Of a stretch of DNA of 64,000 nt, positions 17,597 through 25,549 are shown piece by piece. This DNA is from Halorhabdus tiamatea SARL4B (lineage in GTDB: Archaea > Halobacteriota > Halobacteria > Halobacteriales > Haloarculaceae): contig NC_021921.1 of assembly GCF_000470655.1 (NCBI RefSeq), forward strand, positions 2,046,001 through 2,110,000, given 5' to 3'. The notes below the pieces were generated by a model. The model made no database searches. It was not told where the DNA came from and saw nothing but the letters and a program-made list of their open reading frames with translations. Position numbers and translations under genes: made by a program. Numbering within the stretch: the first letter of the stretch is position 1; each line of letters starts with the position of its first letter.

Positions 17597-17958
17597 TGCC
17601 GGAAGGGATGACAGGGATACACCACCTGATTAGGTATCGTTGTGTGGGCTCCGGTTTAACTCTTGTAGGCTACGTCCCCGCTCGCTGCCGAGCGATACCT
17701 GCTCACAGGCCAGCAGTCAGGCGTGACTACCGTCCCCCAATATACGGGCGTACAGAACAATGATGCATCACGATATCGTGGTCAAAAAAGACCGTGATGC
17801 GTCCCGGATGTGAGAATGAGAGCGACGTGATGCATCTCGAATTCGGGCTGGAGGCGTTTTCACGCGCTGGGAATCTCGCTGTCATTTACTATCGTGAGGA
17901 ACCGTTCTCCCGATGTGAACCGAATCGCAATCCCACTATATAGGGGGACTACGTATCG
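17597..17958. promoter_or_regulatory. 362-bp fix operon leader between divergent genes
   Basis: This non-coding stretch separates the leftward histidine kinase from the fixABCX operon. It holds three TGATGC repeats, a 12-bp palindrome CACGATATCGTG at 17769-17780, a short GGTC-A6-GACC hairpin at 17780-17793 and an AT-rich CTATATAG at 17936-17943 close to the fixA start. No convincing ORF or structured RNA gene was seen. Confidence 0.5.
17761..17836. repeat. Three spaced TGATGC(A/G)TC repeats, candidate operator
   Basis: Copies start at 17761 (TGATGCATCA, itself a perfect 10-bp palindrome), 17795 (TGATGCGTC) and 17828 (TGATGCATC), spaced 34 and 33 bp, about three helical turns. Regular spacing on one face of DNA suggests a multimeric regulator site for the fix operon or the kinase. 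Confidence 0.5.
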
Positions 17959-18738
17959 ATGAGTGACGGTTGGAACATCGTGGTCTGTGTCAAGCAGGTC
18001 CCGGACGCCGCGGAGGTGTCGATCGATCCCGACACGGGGACGCTCAACCGGGCTGACGCCGACGCAGTCATGAACGCACCGGACTACAACGCCGTCGAGG
18101 CGGCCCTGGAGGTACGGGACGCGGTCGGCGGCACGGTCACGGCCCTCACGATGGGGCCACCGAGCGCCCACGAGGTGCTCCGGGCGGCCGTCGGGATGGG
18201 TGCCGACGACGCCGTCCTCCTGACCGATCGCGCGTTCGGCGGCAGCGACACCTGGCCGACGAGTCTCGCACTGGCCCGCGCGGCCGACGAACTCGACGCC
18301 GACGTCGTCTTCGGCGGCGAGGAGACGACCGACTCCTCGACCGGGCAGGTCCCGCCGGGGATCGCGGCCCACAACGACTGGGCCCAGCTCACCTACGTCG
18401 AGGATCTCGAACCCCGGCCCGAGGAAGATCGCCTCGTCGCGAAACGCGACGTCGAAGGCGGCTACGAGCGGGTCGCCGCCGAGTTGCCCGTCGTCGTCGC
18501 CATGGAGTTCGGCGAGAACGAGCCCCGGACAGCGGGACTCCACCGGAAGATCTTCGCCGAGACCGACTTCGAGCCGGTCGAGTGGGCAGCGTCGGATCTG
18601 GGCATCGAAGACGAGGTCGGCCTGGCCGTCTCGCCGACGCAGGTCGGCGGGATGGCGACCGCCGAGCCGGTCCCGCGCGAGCAGGAGACTGTCGACGACG
18701 TCGAGAAGCTCGCCGACCGGATCGCGGAGGTGCTCTGA
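17959..18738 (+). CDS. fixA: Electron transfer flavoprotein beta subunit FixA
   Basis: 259 aa. VVCVKQVPDAAEVSIDPDTGTLNR starts the EtfB fold; TALTMGPPSAHEVLRAAVGMGADDAVLLTDRAFGGSDTW contains the conserved AVGMG segment, and DVVFGGEETTDSSTGQVPPGIA matches the FixA-type nucleotide-binding loop. With FixB it binds FAD and, in bifurcating ETFs, NADH. First gene of a tight fixABCX operon (next ATG 2 nt after the stop). Confidence 0.92.
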   Translation: MSDGWNIVVCVKQVPDAAEVSIDPDTGTLNRADADAVMNAPDYNAVEAALEVRDAVGGTVTALTMGPPSAHEVLRAAVGMGADDAVLLTDRAFGGSDTWPTSLALARAADELDADVVFGGEETTDSSTGQVPPGIAAHNDWAQLTYVEDLEPRPEEDRLVAKRDVEGGYERVAAELPVVVAMEFGENEPRTAGLHRKIFAETDFEPVEWAASDLGIEDEVGLAVSPTQVGGMATAEPVPREQETVDDVEKLADRIAEVL

Positions 18739-18739
18739 G

Positions 18740-19783
18740 ATGGCCGCCGGTGCCCAAGCGGACACCGCCGCCGACGTCGCGGCCCACAGCGACGTCTGGG
18801 TGTTCGTCGAACAGCACGACGGCGAGGTCGCGAAGGTCGCCTGGGAACTGCTCGGCAAAGGTCGTGATCTGGCCGACCAGAAGGACGAGGATCTCGTGGC
18901 GCTGGTGATGGGCGAGGGCGTCCGCGAGTCGGGCATCCCCGACGAAGCCATCGCCCGCGGCGCGGACCGTGTGCTCGTGGCGGACGATCCGATCTTCGAG
19001 CCCTATCGCGCGGATCCCTACGGCGAACAGTTCCGTCACCTCGTCGAGGAACGCAAGCCCGACATCGCGATGATCGGCGGGACTCACACCGGCCGGGACT
19101 TCGCCGGTCGCGTCGCCGTCCCGACCCACGCCGGGTTGACGGCCGACACGACGGAACTCGAGATCACCGACGAGCGGTACGAGATGCGCCGGCCGGCCTT
19201 CGGCGGGGACGCGCTGGCGACGATTATCTGCCCGAATCACCGCCCGCAGATGTCAACGGTTCGGCCGGGCGTCTTCGACACGCCAGATCCAGACGAGAGC
19301 CGTGAGGGCGAGATCGAGGGCGTCGATGTCGTCGTCAGCGAGGACGACACACGCAGCGAGGTGCTCGAACGCGAGGTCGGCGACGTCGCCGACATCACGG
19401 ATGCCGAGGTCGTCGTCGCCGGCGGCATGGGCCTGGAGGGCGACTTCGATCCCCTCTGGGAACTCGCAGACCTGCTTGGTGGCGAAGTCGCCGCCACGCG
19501 GGAGGCCGTCGAGGAGGGCTGGATCGAGCCGGCCCGTCAGGTCGGCCAGACGGGCAAGACCGTCCGCCCGAAGCTCTACATCGCCGTCGGGATCTCCGGG
19601 GCGATCCAGCACGTCGAAGGGATGGACGACTCCGAGACCGTGATCGCGATCAACAACGATCCCAACGCTCCGATCTTCGAGAACGCCGATTACGGCATCG
19701 TCGAAGATTATGCCGAGGTCATGCCCGAACTGCTCGAACTCCTTCGCGAGGAACTCGGTGAGGGCCAGGAGGTGACAGCATGA
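18740..19783 (+). CDS. fixB: Electron transfer flavoprotein alpha subunit FixB
   Basis: 347 aa. The N-terminal domain begins DVWVFVEQHDGEVAKVAWELLGKGRDLAD. The C-terminal FAD-binding domain has DAEVVVAGGMGLEGDF, GGEVAATREAVEEGWIEPARQVGQTGKTVRPKLYIAVGISGAIQHVEGM and AINNDPNAPIFENADYGIVED, the canonical EtfA signature. The insertion near residues 165-215 (acidic, DPDESREGEIEGVDVV) is solvent-type and haloarchaeal. Its stop overlaps the fixC start by 4 nt. Confidence 0.92.
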   Translation: MAAGAQADTAADVAAHSDVWVFVEQHDGEVAKVAWELLGKGRDLADQKDEDLVALVMGEGVRESGIPDEAIARGADRVLVADDPIFEPYRADPYGEQFRHLVEERKPDIAMIGGTHTGRDFAGRVAVPTHAGLTADTTELEITDERYEMRRPAFGGDALATIICPNHRPQMSTVRPGVFDTPDPDESREGEIEGVDVVVSEDDTRSEVLEREVGDVADITDAEVVVAGGMGLEGDFDPLWELADLLGGEVAATREAVEEGWIEPARQVGQTGKTVRPKLYIAVGISGAIQHVEGMDDSETVIAINNDPNAPIFENADYGIVEDYAEVMPELLELLREELGEGQEVTA

Positions 19784-21207
19784 GTACGGACGCACAATCC
19801 GGCGAGGGCGCCGGACCAGACGCCGAACCGGAAGAAACGGACGACCTCGAGAGCGAGGGGCCGCCGATGCCCCAGCCCACGAGCGAGACACCGAGCTACG
19901 ACGGCGAGTTCGACGCCATCGTCGTCGGCGCGGGACTGGCGGGTAGCGCCGCCGCGCTGACGATGGCCGAGGAAGGACTCGACGTCATCGTGCTCGAACG
20001 CGGGACGACGCCGGGGACGAAGAACGTCTTCGGCGGGATCATGTTCACCCCGCGTATCCGGGAGCTGACGGACTTCGACGACGCGCCCACGCAGCGATTC
20101 GTCGCCGAGAAGACCTTCTCGATGCTGAGCGAGGAGGGTGACGCCACCGAGATCTCGATGCAGCCGGCGGCCTGGAAGGACGACCCCCACAACGACTCCT
20201 GGATGGTCCTTCGGGGTGACTTCGACGAGTGGTTCGCCGAGCAGGCCGTCGAGGCCGGCGCGACGCTGATTACGGAGACGACAGTGACCGACCTCGTTCG
20301 CGAGGACGGGGCCATCGCCGGCGTCGAGACCGACCGCCCGGACGGACGGCTGCACGCGCCGACGGTCGTCCTCGCGGAGGGAGCCAACTCCCTCGTGAGC
20401 GAGGGGGCCGGCCTGGCCGAACCCCAGCACCGCGACGACGTCGCGGTCTCCGCGAAGGAGGTTCGCAAATACGACCGCGAGACCATCGAGGATCGCTTCC
20501 ACCTCACCGACGACGAGGGGGCGGCGATCCACTACTTCGGCGACGGCGCGGTCGGCGACGCCGTCGGCGGCGGGTTCATCTACACGAACAAACGCACGCT
20601 CGCCATCGGTGTCGTCTACTCCATCGAGGACGCCGTCCACGACGAGCGTACACCCGACGACGTGCTCGACGACTTCAAGTCCCACCCGGCGGTCGCGCCG
20701 CTGGTCAAGGGCGGCCGGATGGTGGAATACTCCGCCCACGCGATTCCCGAGGGCGGCCCCGACGCGATGCCCGACCTCGTCCACGACGGGGCCGTCATCA
20801 CTGGTGACGCCGCGGGCCTGGTGCTCAACAACGGTCTGCACCTCGAGGGAACGAACATGGCCGTCGAGAGTGGCTATCACGCCGGGAAGGCGGTCGCCGG
20901 AGCGATCGAAACTGGGCGGACCGACGCCGCCGCACTCTCGGCTTACGAGGACGACCTCAGCGAGTCGTGGGTGATGGACAACCTGAACCATTACGGGTGG
21001 TTCCTCGATGCGGCCGCAGAGGACAAGGAGTTCCTCTTCGACGACCTGCCGCGGGCAATCGCGGACGCCGAGACCGACTACTTCCGGATGAACGACGAAC
21101 CGAAGACCCGCCACACCAAATCCGCCCGCAAGCGCCTCGTCGGCGCGATGGGTGGCTATCTCGGTGCGGCGAAGAAAGCCTGGAAATACCGCAAGATGTT
21201 TCGCTAA
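19780..21207 (+). CDS. fixC: FAD-dependent ETF:quinone oxidoreductase-like protein FixC
   Basis: 475 aa. After an acidic 43-residue N-terminal extension comes the FAD-binding Rossmann motif DAIVVGAGLAGSAAALTMAEEGLDVIVLERG, then GTKNVFGG and, near the C terminus, AVITGDAAGLVLNNGLHLEGTNMAVESGYHAG, the second FAD motif of the geranylgeranyl-reductase/FixC family. It passes electrons from FixAB to quinone together with FixX. It lies between fixB (4-nt overlap) and fixX (2-nt gap). Confidence 0.92.
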   Translation: MSTDAQSGEGAGPDAEPEETDDLESEGPPMPQPTSETPSYDGEFDAIVVGAGLAGSAAALTMAEEGLDVIVLERGTTPGTKNVFGGIMFTPRIRELTDFDDAPTQRFVAEKTFSMLSEEGDATEISMQPAAWKDDPHNDSWMVLRGDFDEWFAEQAVEAGATLITETTVTDLVREDGAIAGVETDRPDGRLHAPTVVLAEGANSLVSEGAGLAEPQHRDDVAVSAKEVRKYDRETIEDRFHLTDDEGAAIHYFGDGAVGDAVGGGFIYTNKRTLAIGVVYSIEDAVHDERTPDDVLDDFKSHPAVAPLVKGGRMVEYSAHAIPEGGPDAMPDLVHDGAVITGDAAGLVLNNGLHLEGTNMAVESGYHAGKAVAGAIETGRTDAAALSAYEDDLSESWVMDNLNHYGWFLDAAAEDKEFLFDDLPRAIADAETDYFRMNDEPKTRHTKSARKRLVGAMGGYLGAAKKAWKYRKMFR

Positions 21208-21209
21208 CA

Positions 21210-21527
21210 ATGAGTGTCAAACCCGGAACCCCCGACGTCGAACAGCCATCGATCGAAGACCGCCTCTACACCGTCAAGTACGAGGACCCCGGCGACTCCC
21301 ACCTCGACGTGGAACTCGCCGGCATCTGCGAGGAGAAGTGTGTCACCCAGGACTGCGTCTCCGTGTGTCCCGCCAACGTCTGGCGCGACGAAGGTGACGA
21401 CGGCGTCCCGACGATCGCCTACGAGAACTGCCTGGAGTGTGGCAGTTGCCGGTGGGCCTGCCCGCACGGCAACGTCGTCTGGGAGTACCCCGAGAACGGC
21501 AGCGGCGTCTCCTACAAGTTCGGATAA
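21210..21527 (+). CDS. fixX: Ferredoxin-like protein FixX
   Basis: 105 aa from ATG 21210. Cys ligands occur as EEKCVTQDC, VCPANV and CLECGSCRWACPHGNV; the second group is a full CxxCxxCxxxCP cluster motif. The N-terminal 35 residues resemble the FixX lead (IEDRLYTVKYEDPGDSHLDV). FixX docks on FixC and relays electrons to quinone. Closes the fixABCX operon. Confidence 0.92.
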   Translation: MSVKPGTPDVEQPSIEDRLYTVKYEDPGDSHLDVELAGICEEKCVTQDCVSVCPANVWRDEGDDGVPTIAYENCLECGSCRWACPHGNVVWEYPENGSGVSYKFG

Positions 21528-21573
21528 CGCGTCCCCAACTGGGCACTGCTGACGACCCGAGAAACCAGCCGAT

Positions 21574-22050
21574 TCAAGCGTTTTCCGGCAGCACGTCCGC
21601 GTTCGTGTTCACGATGATCAGTCGGTAGTCACCGCTGTCCAGCGAGACTGTCGCCGTCCCCGAGTACGTTTCCTCGACGATACTCCCCTCGATAGCCTCG
21701 AAACCCGACTCCTCCTCGGCCAGGATCTCGTACTCCTCGGGCGTCACGAGGTAGCTGTGGATGGGATCGCCGCGGACGACGTCGACCTGGTAGCTCACCT
21801 CGGTCGGCCCGTCGAGGGAGAACTCGAAGTAGTAGTATTCGAGGCGACCGAGGGAGACTTCCTCGTTTTTGACCGGCGTCCGCGTCTCGCCGGTGGCCGT
21901 ATCGGTCAGTGACAGGGTCGTCTCGGTTTCGGCCGGGTTCCCCTCAGCCAGACACCCGCTGAGTCCCGCAAGCGCCCCACTCCCAGCGACCGCGAGGAGG
22001 GTTCGCCGGGAGATCGCTGCGTCCACAGAACCGGAACTCCGATCGGTCAT
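21574..22050 (-). CDS. Tat-exported lipoprotein, unknown
   Basis: 158 aa. Twin-arginine signal SRRTLLAVAGSGALAG ends in a lipobox LSGC, so the protein is exported folded and anchored by lipid at Cys about residue 33. The mature part is acidic and predicted beta-rich (YYYFEFSLDGPTEVSYQVDVVRGDPIHSYLV; TATVSLDSGDYRLIIVNTN), of the type that binds ligands or polymers at the surface. Single gene, convergent with fixX. Confidence 0.75.
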   Translation of the reverse strand: MTDRSSGSVDAAISRRTLLAVAGSGALAGLSGCLAEGNPAETETTLSLTDTATGETRTPVKNEEVSLGRLEYYYFEFSLDGPTEVSYQVDVVRGDPIHSYLVTPEEYEILAEEESGFEAIEGSIVEETYSGTATVSLDSGDYRLIIVNTNADVLPENA

Positions 22051-22148
22051 TACGCCAAATTACGACGAGTGGTTACTTTACTTCCCGGGAAACGACGGGG
22101 TTGACACCGTGTGAACCCGCATCGCGTGTCCAGAAATCGATCAGCCGC

Positions 22149-23006
22149 TCACCCCAGCGCGACGTCGAGATACAGCATCACGACGACGCCGGCCATCGTG
22201 CCCAGCGTCGCGACGCGTTCGTTGCCGCGTGTGTGGGTCTCGGGGACGATCTCGTCGCTGATGACGAACAACATCGCGCCCGCCGCAAACCCCATCGCGT
22301 AGGGGAGCAGCGGCTCGACGACGGTCACCGCGATCGCACCGGTCACGGCCAGTGGAATCTCGACGACGCCCGCTCGGATCCCGGCGACGGCGGCGTAGAG
22401 TCGCCGATCGAGGCCAGCGTTGATCGCCGCGATCGAGACCGCAAGCCCCTCCGGGACGTTCTGGATCCCGATCGCCACCATGAGCGCCAGGGCAGCGCCG
22501 ACGTCACCCGAACCGAACCCGACGCCGACGGCGAGCCCCTCGGGAATGTTGTGGAGCGTGATCGCGAGGATGAACAGCACGACACTCGCGATCCGCGGCT
22601 CGTCGATCGGGAGCTGCTCGGACTGGCCGGCCGCGTCCTCGCGCTTGCGGCCAGTCAGCAAGATGTGGGCGTGCGGGACGAGTGCGTCACCACGATCGAG
22701 GACGAGGACGCCGAGTGCGATCCCGATCAGAACGGGCAGCGGCCGCAGAAATCCGTCCGCGGCGACGCCCGGGACGAGGATCTCGGTCGCGTCGATCCCG
22801 GGAACGATGAGGCTGGTGAACGCCGCGGCCATCATCACGCCGGCGGCGAGTCCCAGCGCGCCGTCCAGCGCGCGTTCGCTCGGATCCCGCCAGACGAGGA
22901 CGAGCGACGCGCCCAGCAGGTTGAGCGCCGCGATCACGATCCCGCCCACCAGCGCCTGAACGACGCTGTTCTCACCGACGAGGTCGACGAACGTCTCGGC
23001 GATCAT
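22149..23006 (-). CDS. ZIP-family metal transporter
   Basis: 285 aa from ATG 23006 (MIAETFVDLV); the frame extends to 23093, but that segment has no helix. It contains about eight hydrophobic helices. The metal site of the ZIP family is seen in ITLHNIPEGLAVGVGFGSGDV (HNxPEG, TM4) and IQNVPEGLAVSIAAINAG (TM5). A loop with acidic and Arg residues (LTGRKREDAAG) separates TM3 and TM4. Predicted to import Zn2+ or similar divalent ions. Confidence 0.85.
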   Translation of the reverse strand: MIAETFVDLVGENSVVQALVGGIVIAALNLLGASLVLVWRDPSERALDGALGLAAGVMMAAAFTSLIVPGIDATEILVPGVAADGFLRPLPVLIGIALGVLVLDRGDALVPHAHILLTGRKREDAAGQSEQLPIDEPRIASVVLFILAITLHNIPEGLAVGVGFGSGDVGAALALMVAIGIQNVPEGLAVSIAAINAGLDRRLYAAVAGIRAGVVEIPLAVTGAIAVTVVEPLLPYAMGFAAGAMLFVISDEIVPETHTRGNERVATLGTMAGVVVMLYLDVALG

Positions 23007-23158
23007 CCCGTCGTCCCTCCGTGGATTCGCCCCATCGTCTGTGGCGTTCGATCGGCACTGAAATGTATCTATGCCCGCCGCGAGTCTCGCCACTGACAGC
23101 GTTGCCGTCGGGGACGGCCAGTCCTCGAAGTTCCCGGAAGACGAAAACGGAGCCGACC

Positions 23159-23166
23159 TTTATAAG
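23159..23166 (+). promoter_or_regulatory. TATA box of the alcohol dehydrogenase gene
   Basis: TTTATAAG sits 36 nt before ATG 23199 and 24 nt before the in-frame ATG 23187. Confidence 0.5.
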
Positions 23167-23198
23167 CAAGGCAGCCGTTGGGATATATGTTAGCAACC

Positions 23199-24248
23199 AT
23201 GAAAGCATTTGTAATGAGCGAAGTCGGCGAAACGGCCACTATCGAGAAAGAACGGCCCGAACCGGGGCCGATGGACGCGATTCTCAAGCCCACCGAAGGG
23301 TTGATCTGCACCTCTGATTGTCATACGGTCCACGGTGCGATCGGCGAGCGCGAGGACCTCACGCTGGGCCACGAGGTCGTCGGCGTCGTCGACGAGGTCG
23401 GCAGCGAGGTCGAATACTTTGAGGAAGGCGACCGGGTCGCCGTCGGTGCGATCACACCCGACTGGAACTCCGTCGCGGCTCAGGACGGCCACCCCTCCCA
23501 GTCCAACGAGGCACTTGGCGGCTGGAAGTTCGCCAACGTCAAGGACGGCACGTTCGCGGAGTACGTCCACATCAACGACGCCGACGGGAACCTGGCGAAG
23601 ATCCCCGACGGTGTCACCGACCACGAGGCCGCCTACGTCGCGGACATGCTCTCGACAGGCTTCGCGGGCGCGGAGAACGCCGACATCCCGATGGGTGGGA
23701 CCGTCGCCGTCTTCGCGCAGGGTCCCGTCGGGCTGATGGCGACGAAAGGGGCCGTGTTGCAGGGTGCCGGTCGGATCATCGCCGTCGAGACGGTGCCCGA
23801 ACGGAAGGAACTCGCCCGCGAGTACGGCGCGACGGACGTCGTCGACTTCGGTGAAGTCGACCCTGCCGAAGAGATTATGGAACTCACGGACGGCGAGGGG
23901 GTCGACGCCGCCATCGAGGCCCTCGGCGCAGACGAGACACTCCAGGACTGCATCAAGGTCACCAAACCCGGCGGCACGGTCTCGAACGTCGGCTACCACG
24001 GCGAGGGTGAGTTCCGGAAGATTCCCCGCGCCGAGTGGGGTGTCGGAATGGCCGAGATCGACATCGTCACCGATCTCTGTCCTGGCGGCCGCCTGCGCAT
24101 CCAGCGCCTGCTCCGGCTGCTCGATCAGGGCAAGGTCGACCCGACGAAGATGACCACCCACGAGTTCGAGTTCGACGATATTCAGGAGGCCTTCGAGATG
24201 ATGGAAACGAAGGAAGACGGGATGATCAAGCCGCTGATCCACTTCTAG
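23199..24248 (+). CDS. Zinc-dependent secondary alcohol dehydrogenase (isopropanol dehydrogenase type)
   Basis: 349 aa from ATG 23199; an in-frame ATG at 23187 would add MLAT. Medium-chain dehydrogenase. GLICTSDCHTVHGA gives the catalytic zinc Cys, GHEVVG the His-Glu pair, and ADMLSTGF the Asp that replaces a ligand Cys in Thermoanaerobacter secondary ADH. The Rossmann part GTVAVFAQGPVGLMATKGAVLQGAGRIIAVE binds NADP(H). Near-identity of motifs such as ITPDWN, GWKFANVKDG and CPGGRLR with secondary ADHs supports isopropanol or acetone interconversion. The last 115 bp are duplicated at 26361-26475. Confidence 0.85.
   Translation: MKAFVMSEVGETATIEKERPEPGPMDAILKPTEGLICTSDCHTVHGAIGEREDLTLGHEVVGVVDEVGSEVEYFEEGDRVAVGAITPDWNSVAAQDGHPSQSNEALGGWKFANVKDGTFAEYVHINDADGNLAKIPDGVTDHEAAYVADMLSTGFAGAENADIPMGGTVAVFAQGPVGLMATKGAVLQGAGRIIAVETVPERKELAREYGATDVVDFGEVDPAEEIMELTDGEGVDAAIEALGADETLQDCIKVTKPGGTVSNVGYHGEGEFRKIPRAEWGVGMAEIDIVTDLCPGGRLRIQRLLRLLDQGKVDPTKMTTHEFEFDDIQEAFEMMETKEDGMIKPLIHF
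24134..24248 (+). repeat. Long direct repeat, copy 1 (end of the ADH gene)
   Basis: These 115 bp match 26361-26475 with four differences, all synonymous third-codon changes (about 96.5% identity). Copy 1 ends the intact ADH gene. Confidence 0.9.
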
Positions 24249-24313
24249 AGAAAATATCGTTCATTGTCATTTGAAACAGCAAAGACTATCAATCCATCTT
24301 CTGAGAAACAGTA

Positions 24314-24730
24314 TTAGAAGGAGATTTGAGTGCCATTGACGAACAAAAATATGTCGTACCAGGTTTCGTTACGCGAAACGTAGACGTGGGGTGCACCGCC
24401 CATCGGTGCACCACCATGGTCGGCCTCCCGGAGGTTCTCTTGAACGCGATCGGTGAACGATCGGGCCGCCGCGGAATCGGTGGTGCAGACGACGTGGAGT
24501 TCGTTCTCCGCCAGCGGTCCGTCGACGAACGATTCGTCAAGAAACGCTCGTTCATCTGCCGGCAATTCCTCGTAGACGATCGGTTCGTATGCATCTCGAT
24601 ACGTCGGCGGTGGGGGATCGCGAACGAGCCTGATCCGAGTCTCGTTTTCGCAGGACGACAATGACGCACAGCCGGCCGTCACCGCGACGGCTGCGGTCGA
24701 AAGCCCCGCAAGGAGGGTCCGTCTTCTCAT
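24314..24730 (-). CDS. Tat-exported lipoprotein
   Basis: 138 aa. RRRTLLAGLSTAAVAVTAGC is a twin-arginine signal with lipobox TAGC at residues 18-21. The mature part contains a Pro-rich patch (RDPPPPTYRDAYEP) and a C-terminal sandwich-like end (ETWYDIFLFVNGTQISF). It sits at the left edge of the AT-rich island, and its upstream AT run (24735-24775) is a plausible promoter on the - strand. Function unknown. Confidence 0.65.
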   Translation of the reverse strand: MRRRTLLAGLSTAAVAVTAGCASLSSCENETRIRLVRDPPPPTYRDAYEPIVYEELPADERAFLDESFVDGPLAENELHVVCTTDSAAARSFTDRVQENLREADHGGAPMGGAPHVYVSRNETWYDIFLFVNGTQISF

Positions 24731-24907
24731 AGTACTACATATTTATTATAATTATATAAACGTTACTTTTTAAATTGACGTAAGATAGTCATATATGTGG
24801 ATAAACGATACAGAATTGAGTTTTGGTAATACTGGCACTCCATACTCACCAATCTAAATGATATTGAAAAGAGTTAAGTTGGTATGTATTATCAACTAGA
24901 ATTGCAG

Positions 24908-25549
24908 ATGGAGACACAATACAATCCAACAAGACGGCAGTTGTTGTCCACGGTTGGGGTCGGCATGATAAGCCCTGTTGTCGGAAAGGCTGTCGCCAAA
25001 ACTGGTCGAAAATATATTGGTGTGGCTTACGATACGAAATCACGCCGGAAGTATGGGTCCGTTGATGCGAAACTCTCGAGAAAGAAAGGGAATGGATCTC
25101 TACAGGGTAAGCTAAAAATAAACGGAAAACCAATTCCGATTGGCCAACAGGAGGTAACACGCGGTAAGGAAAAAGGCGGGAAACGCAACAAGATCAAATC
25201 ACAATCACCACATCATAGTCGAAAAGGGCCCAAAACCAACCGACAGCAGGACGTTTTCCGCCCAGGATCCAAAGAGATAACTCAGCCCTATCTTGTGAAT
25301 ATTCTCTCAGTATCAGACGGCGAAGCTATAACCGGGTACATTACACATCCGACGCCTCGGTTCGGAAAATTGGGATTCACTCTTCTCCCATCTGAACAAG
25401 TAGATGCTAAAACGAAACAGGCTCTCCAGAAACCACTCAAAGCGAAGAAAACGAGTATCATGAGCCAGGAAACGAAATTCCCCAGAATACCTACGGCCAC
25501 TGGGATCGCTCGTGGTCACCAACGTCAAGGAGGAAAGAACGATGTCTGA
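24908..25549 (+). CDS. Unknown strongly basic Tat-exported protein
   Basis: 213 aa from ATG 24908 (METQYNPTRRQ); a further ATG at 24884 adds eight residues. The N terminus carries a Tat-like motif TRRQLLS and a hydrophobic stretch VGVGMISPVVG, ending near AVA, so export is predicted. The rest has no Cys and is rich in Lys, Arg and Gln with clusters such as GKEKGGKRNKIK and HHSRKGPKTNRQQ. A net positive charge is striking in a haloarchaeon, where secreted proteins are acidic. It overlaps the next gene by 8 nt. No family recognised. A toxin-like or polyanion-binding role is only a guess. Confidence 0.6.
   Translation: METQYNPTRRQLLSTVGVGMISPVVGKAVAKTGRKYIGVAYDTKSRRKYGSVDAKLSRKKGNGSLQGKLKINGKPIPIGQQEVTRGKEKGGKRNKIKSQSPHHSRKGPKTNRQQDVFRPGSKEITQPYLVNILSVSDGEAITGYITHPTPRFGKLGFTLLPSEQVDAKTKQALQKPLKAKKTSIMSQETKFPRIPTATGIARGHQRQGGKNDV
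25527..25534 (+). promoter_or_regulatory. Strong Shine-Dalgarno AAGGAGGA
   Basis: Placed 7 nt before ATG 25542 and inside the preceding gene; this fixes the start of the second gene and implies coupled translation from one mRNA. Confidence 0.7.

Noticed and set aside
19708-21210. Long frame of 500 aa antisense to fixC
   Set aside because: It mirrors fixC in the complementary phase of GC-rich codons; FixC motifs are unmistakable, so this is a shadow frame.
17959-21527. Nitrogen fixation operon
   Set aside because: fixABCX are present, but no nif genes; the operon has other roles in archaea.
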